DNA of 64,000 bases from Sipunculus nudus (Eukaryota > Annelida > Sipuncula > Golfingiida > Sipunculidae), in the NCBI GenBank assembly GCA_026874595.1, contig CM049309.1, positions 43,911,079 through 43,975,078 of the forward strand, in the 5' to 3' direction. Below, in pieces: positions 63,940 through 64,000 of the stretch; the first letter of the stretch is position 1, and the number at the start of each line of letters is the position of its first letter. Position numbers and translations under genes: made by a program. The notes beneath the pieces were generated by a model. That model did not search any database. It was given only the letters and a program-made list of their open reading frames with translations, and had not been told where the DNA came from.

Positions 63940-64000
63940 TGTCTAGCTTTGTTTTAAAACTTCACCCAAAGTCAGAACAGTTTTTGTTAAGCTTTTTTAG
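62955..64000 (+). other. DCST1 intron 13 (partial)
   Basis: Only the (TA)n(GA)n tract near the right edge is recognisable. No exon with the CLPxP or YGLRLRR motifs is present, so the gene continues off the window. Confidence 0.7.
63869..63931. repeat. (TA)n(GA)n microsatellite
   Basis: TA tract, then GA tract, then eight G residues. Confidence 0.95.

Overview
What it is. The window is eukaryotic, intron-rich and AT-rich (about 64% A+T by eye), and crowded with microsatellites, minisatellites, tRNA-derived SINEs and MITEs. Three features point to a marine mollusc, most likely a bivalve: terminal tetranucleotide tracts of the (GACR)n type followed by a 'GCTCAG..TGACT' hairpin, core-repeat elements resembling HINE/pearl elements, and a tRNA-derived SINE. 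The species cannot be named from the sequence alone. There are no bacterial-type operons; nearly every ORF longer than 60 codons that is not listed here is a chance or repeat-derived frame.

Genes. Two large protein genes in head-to-head orientation fill the window. Both encode DC-STAMP-domain multipass membrane proteins. On the minus strand, DCST2 runs from a start codon at 41986 down to the left edge. I joined 13 coding exons (41986 to 1593) whose phases all match; they give about 650 codons, and the C-terminal RING-like end lies off the window. On the plus strand, DCST1 runs from about 42562 to the right edge. Thirteen coding exons (42562 to 62954) give about 541 codons, and its last membrane and RING-like exons also lie off the window. 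The start codons are 575 bp apart. DCST1 and DCST2 are sperm membrane proteins needed for sperm-egg fusion in mammals; relatives are spe-42/spe-49 in nematodes and sneaky in flies. In mammals the pair is also divergent. The shared upstream region carries two consensus CRE sites in a 23-bp near-palindrome, a reasonable candidate for a shared germline promoter element.

Layout. 1-1592: DCST2 3' intron with SINE, microsatellites and a MITE. 1834-8790: DCST2 intron 12 with a core-repeat element, a 2.5 kb 19-bp satellite and a tRNA-Gly(TCC)-like gene. 8959-17615: introns 11 and 10, with core-repeat elements and the first 337-bp array. 17616-25583: a cluster of exons, MITEs, a PIF/Harbinger-like element and a minisatellite made of the 3' splice site of DCST2 exon 6. 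25584-34783: SINEs, a 1.08 kb GC-rich foldback element and an 80-bp minisatellite. 34967-41238: a 5 kb 337-bp array with a five-unit higher-order repeat. 41239-42601: first DCST2 exons, promoter and first DCST1 exon. 42602-64000: DCST1 exons with a three-copy MITE family, a non-LTR reverse transcriptase remnant, minisatellites and a duplicated 3' splice site at exon 10.

Most notable. Tandem duplication has repeatedly hit or abutted 3' splice sites of this gene pair: about 17 copies at DCST2 exon 6, a 46-bp duplication at DCST1 exon 10, and a 110-bp repeat just upstream of DCST1 exon 6.
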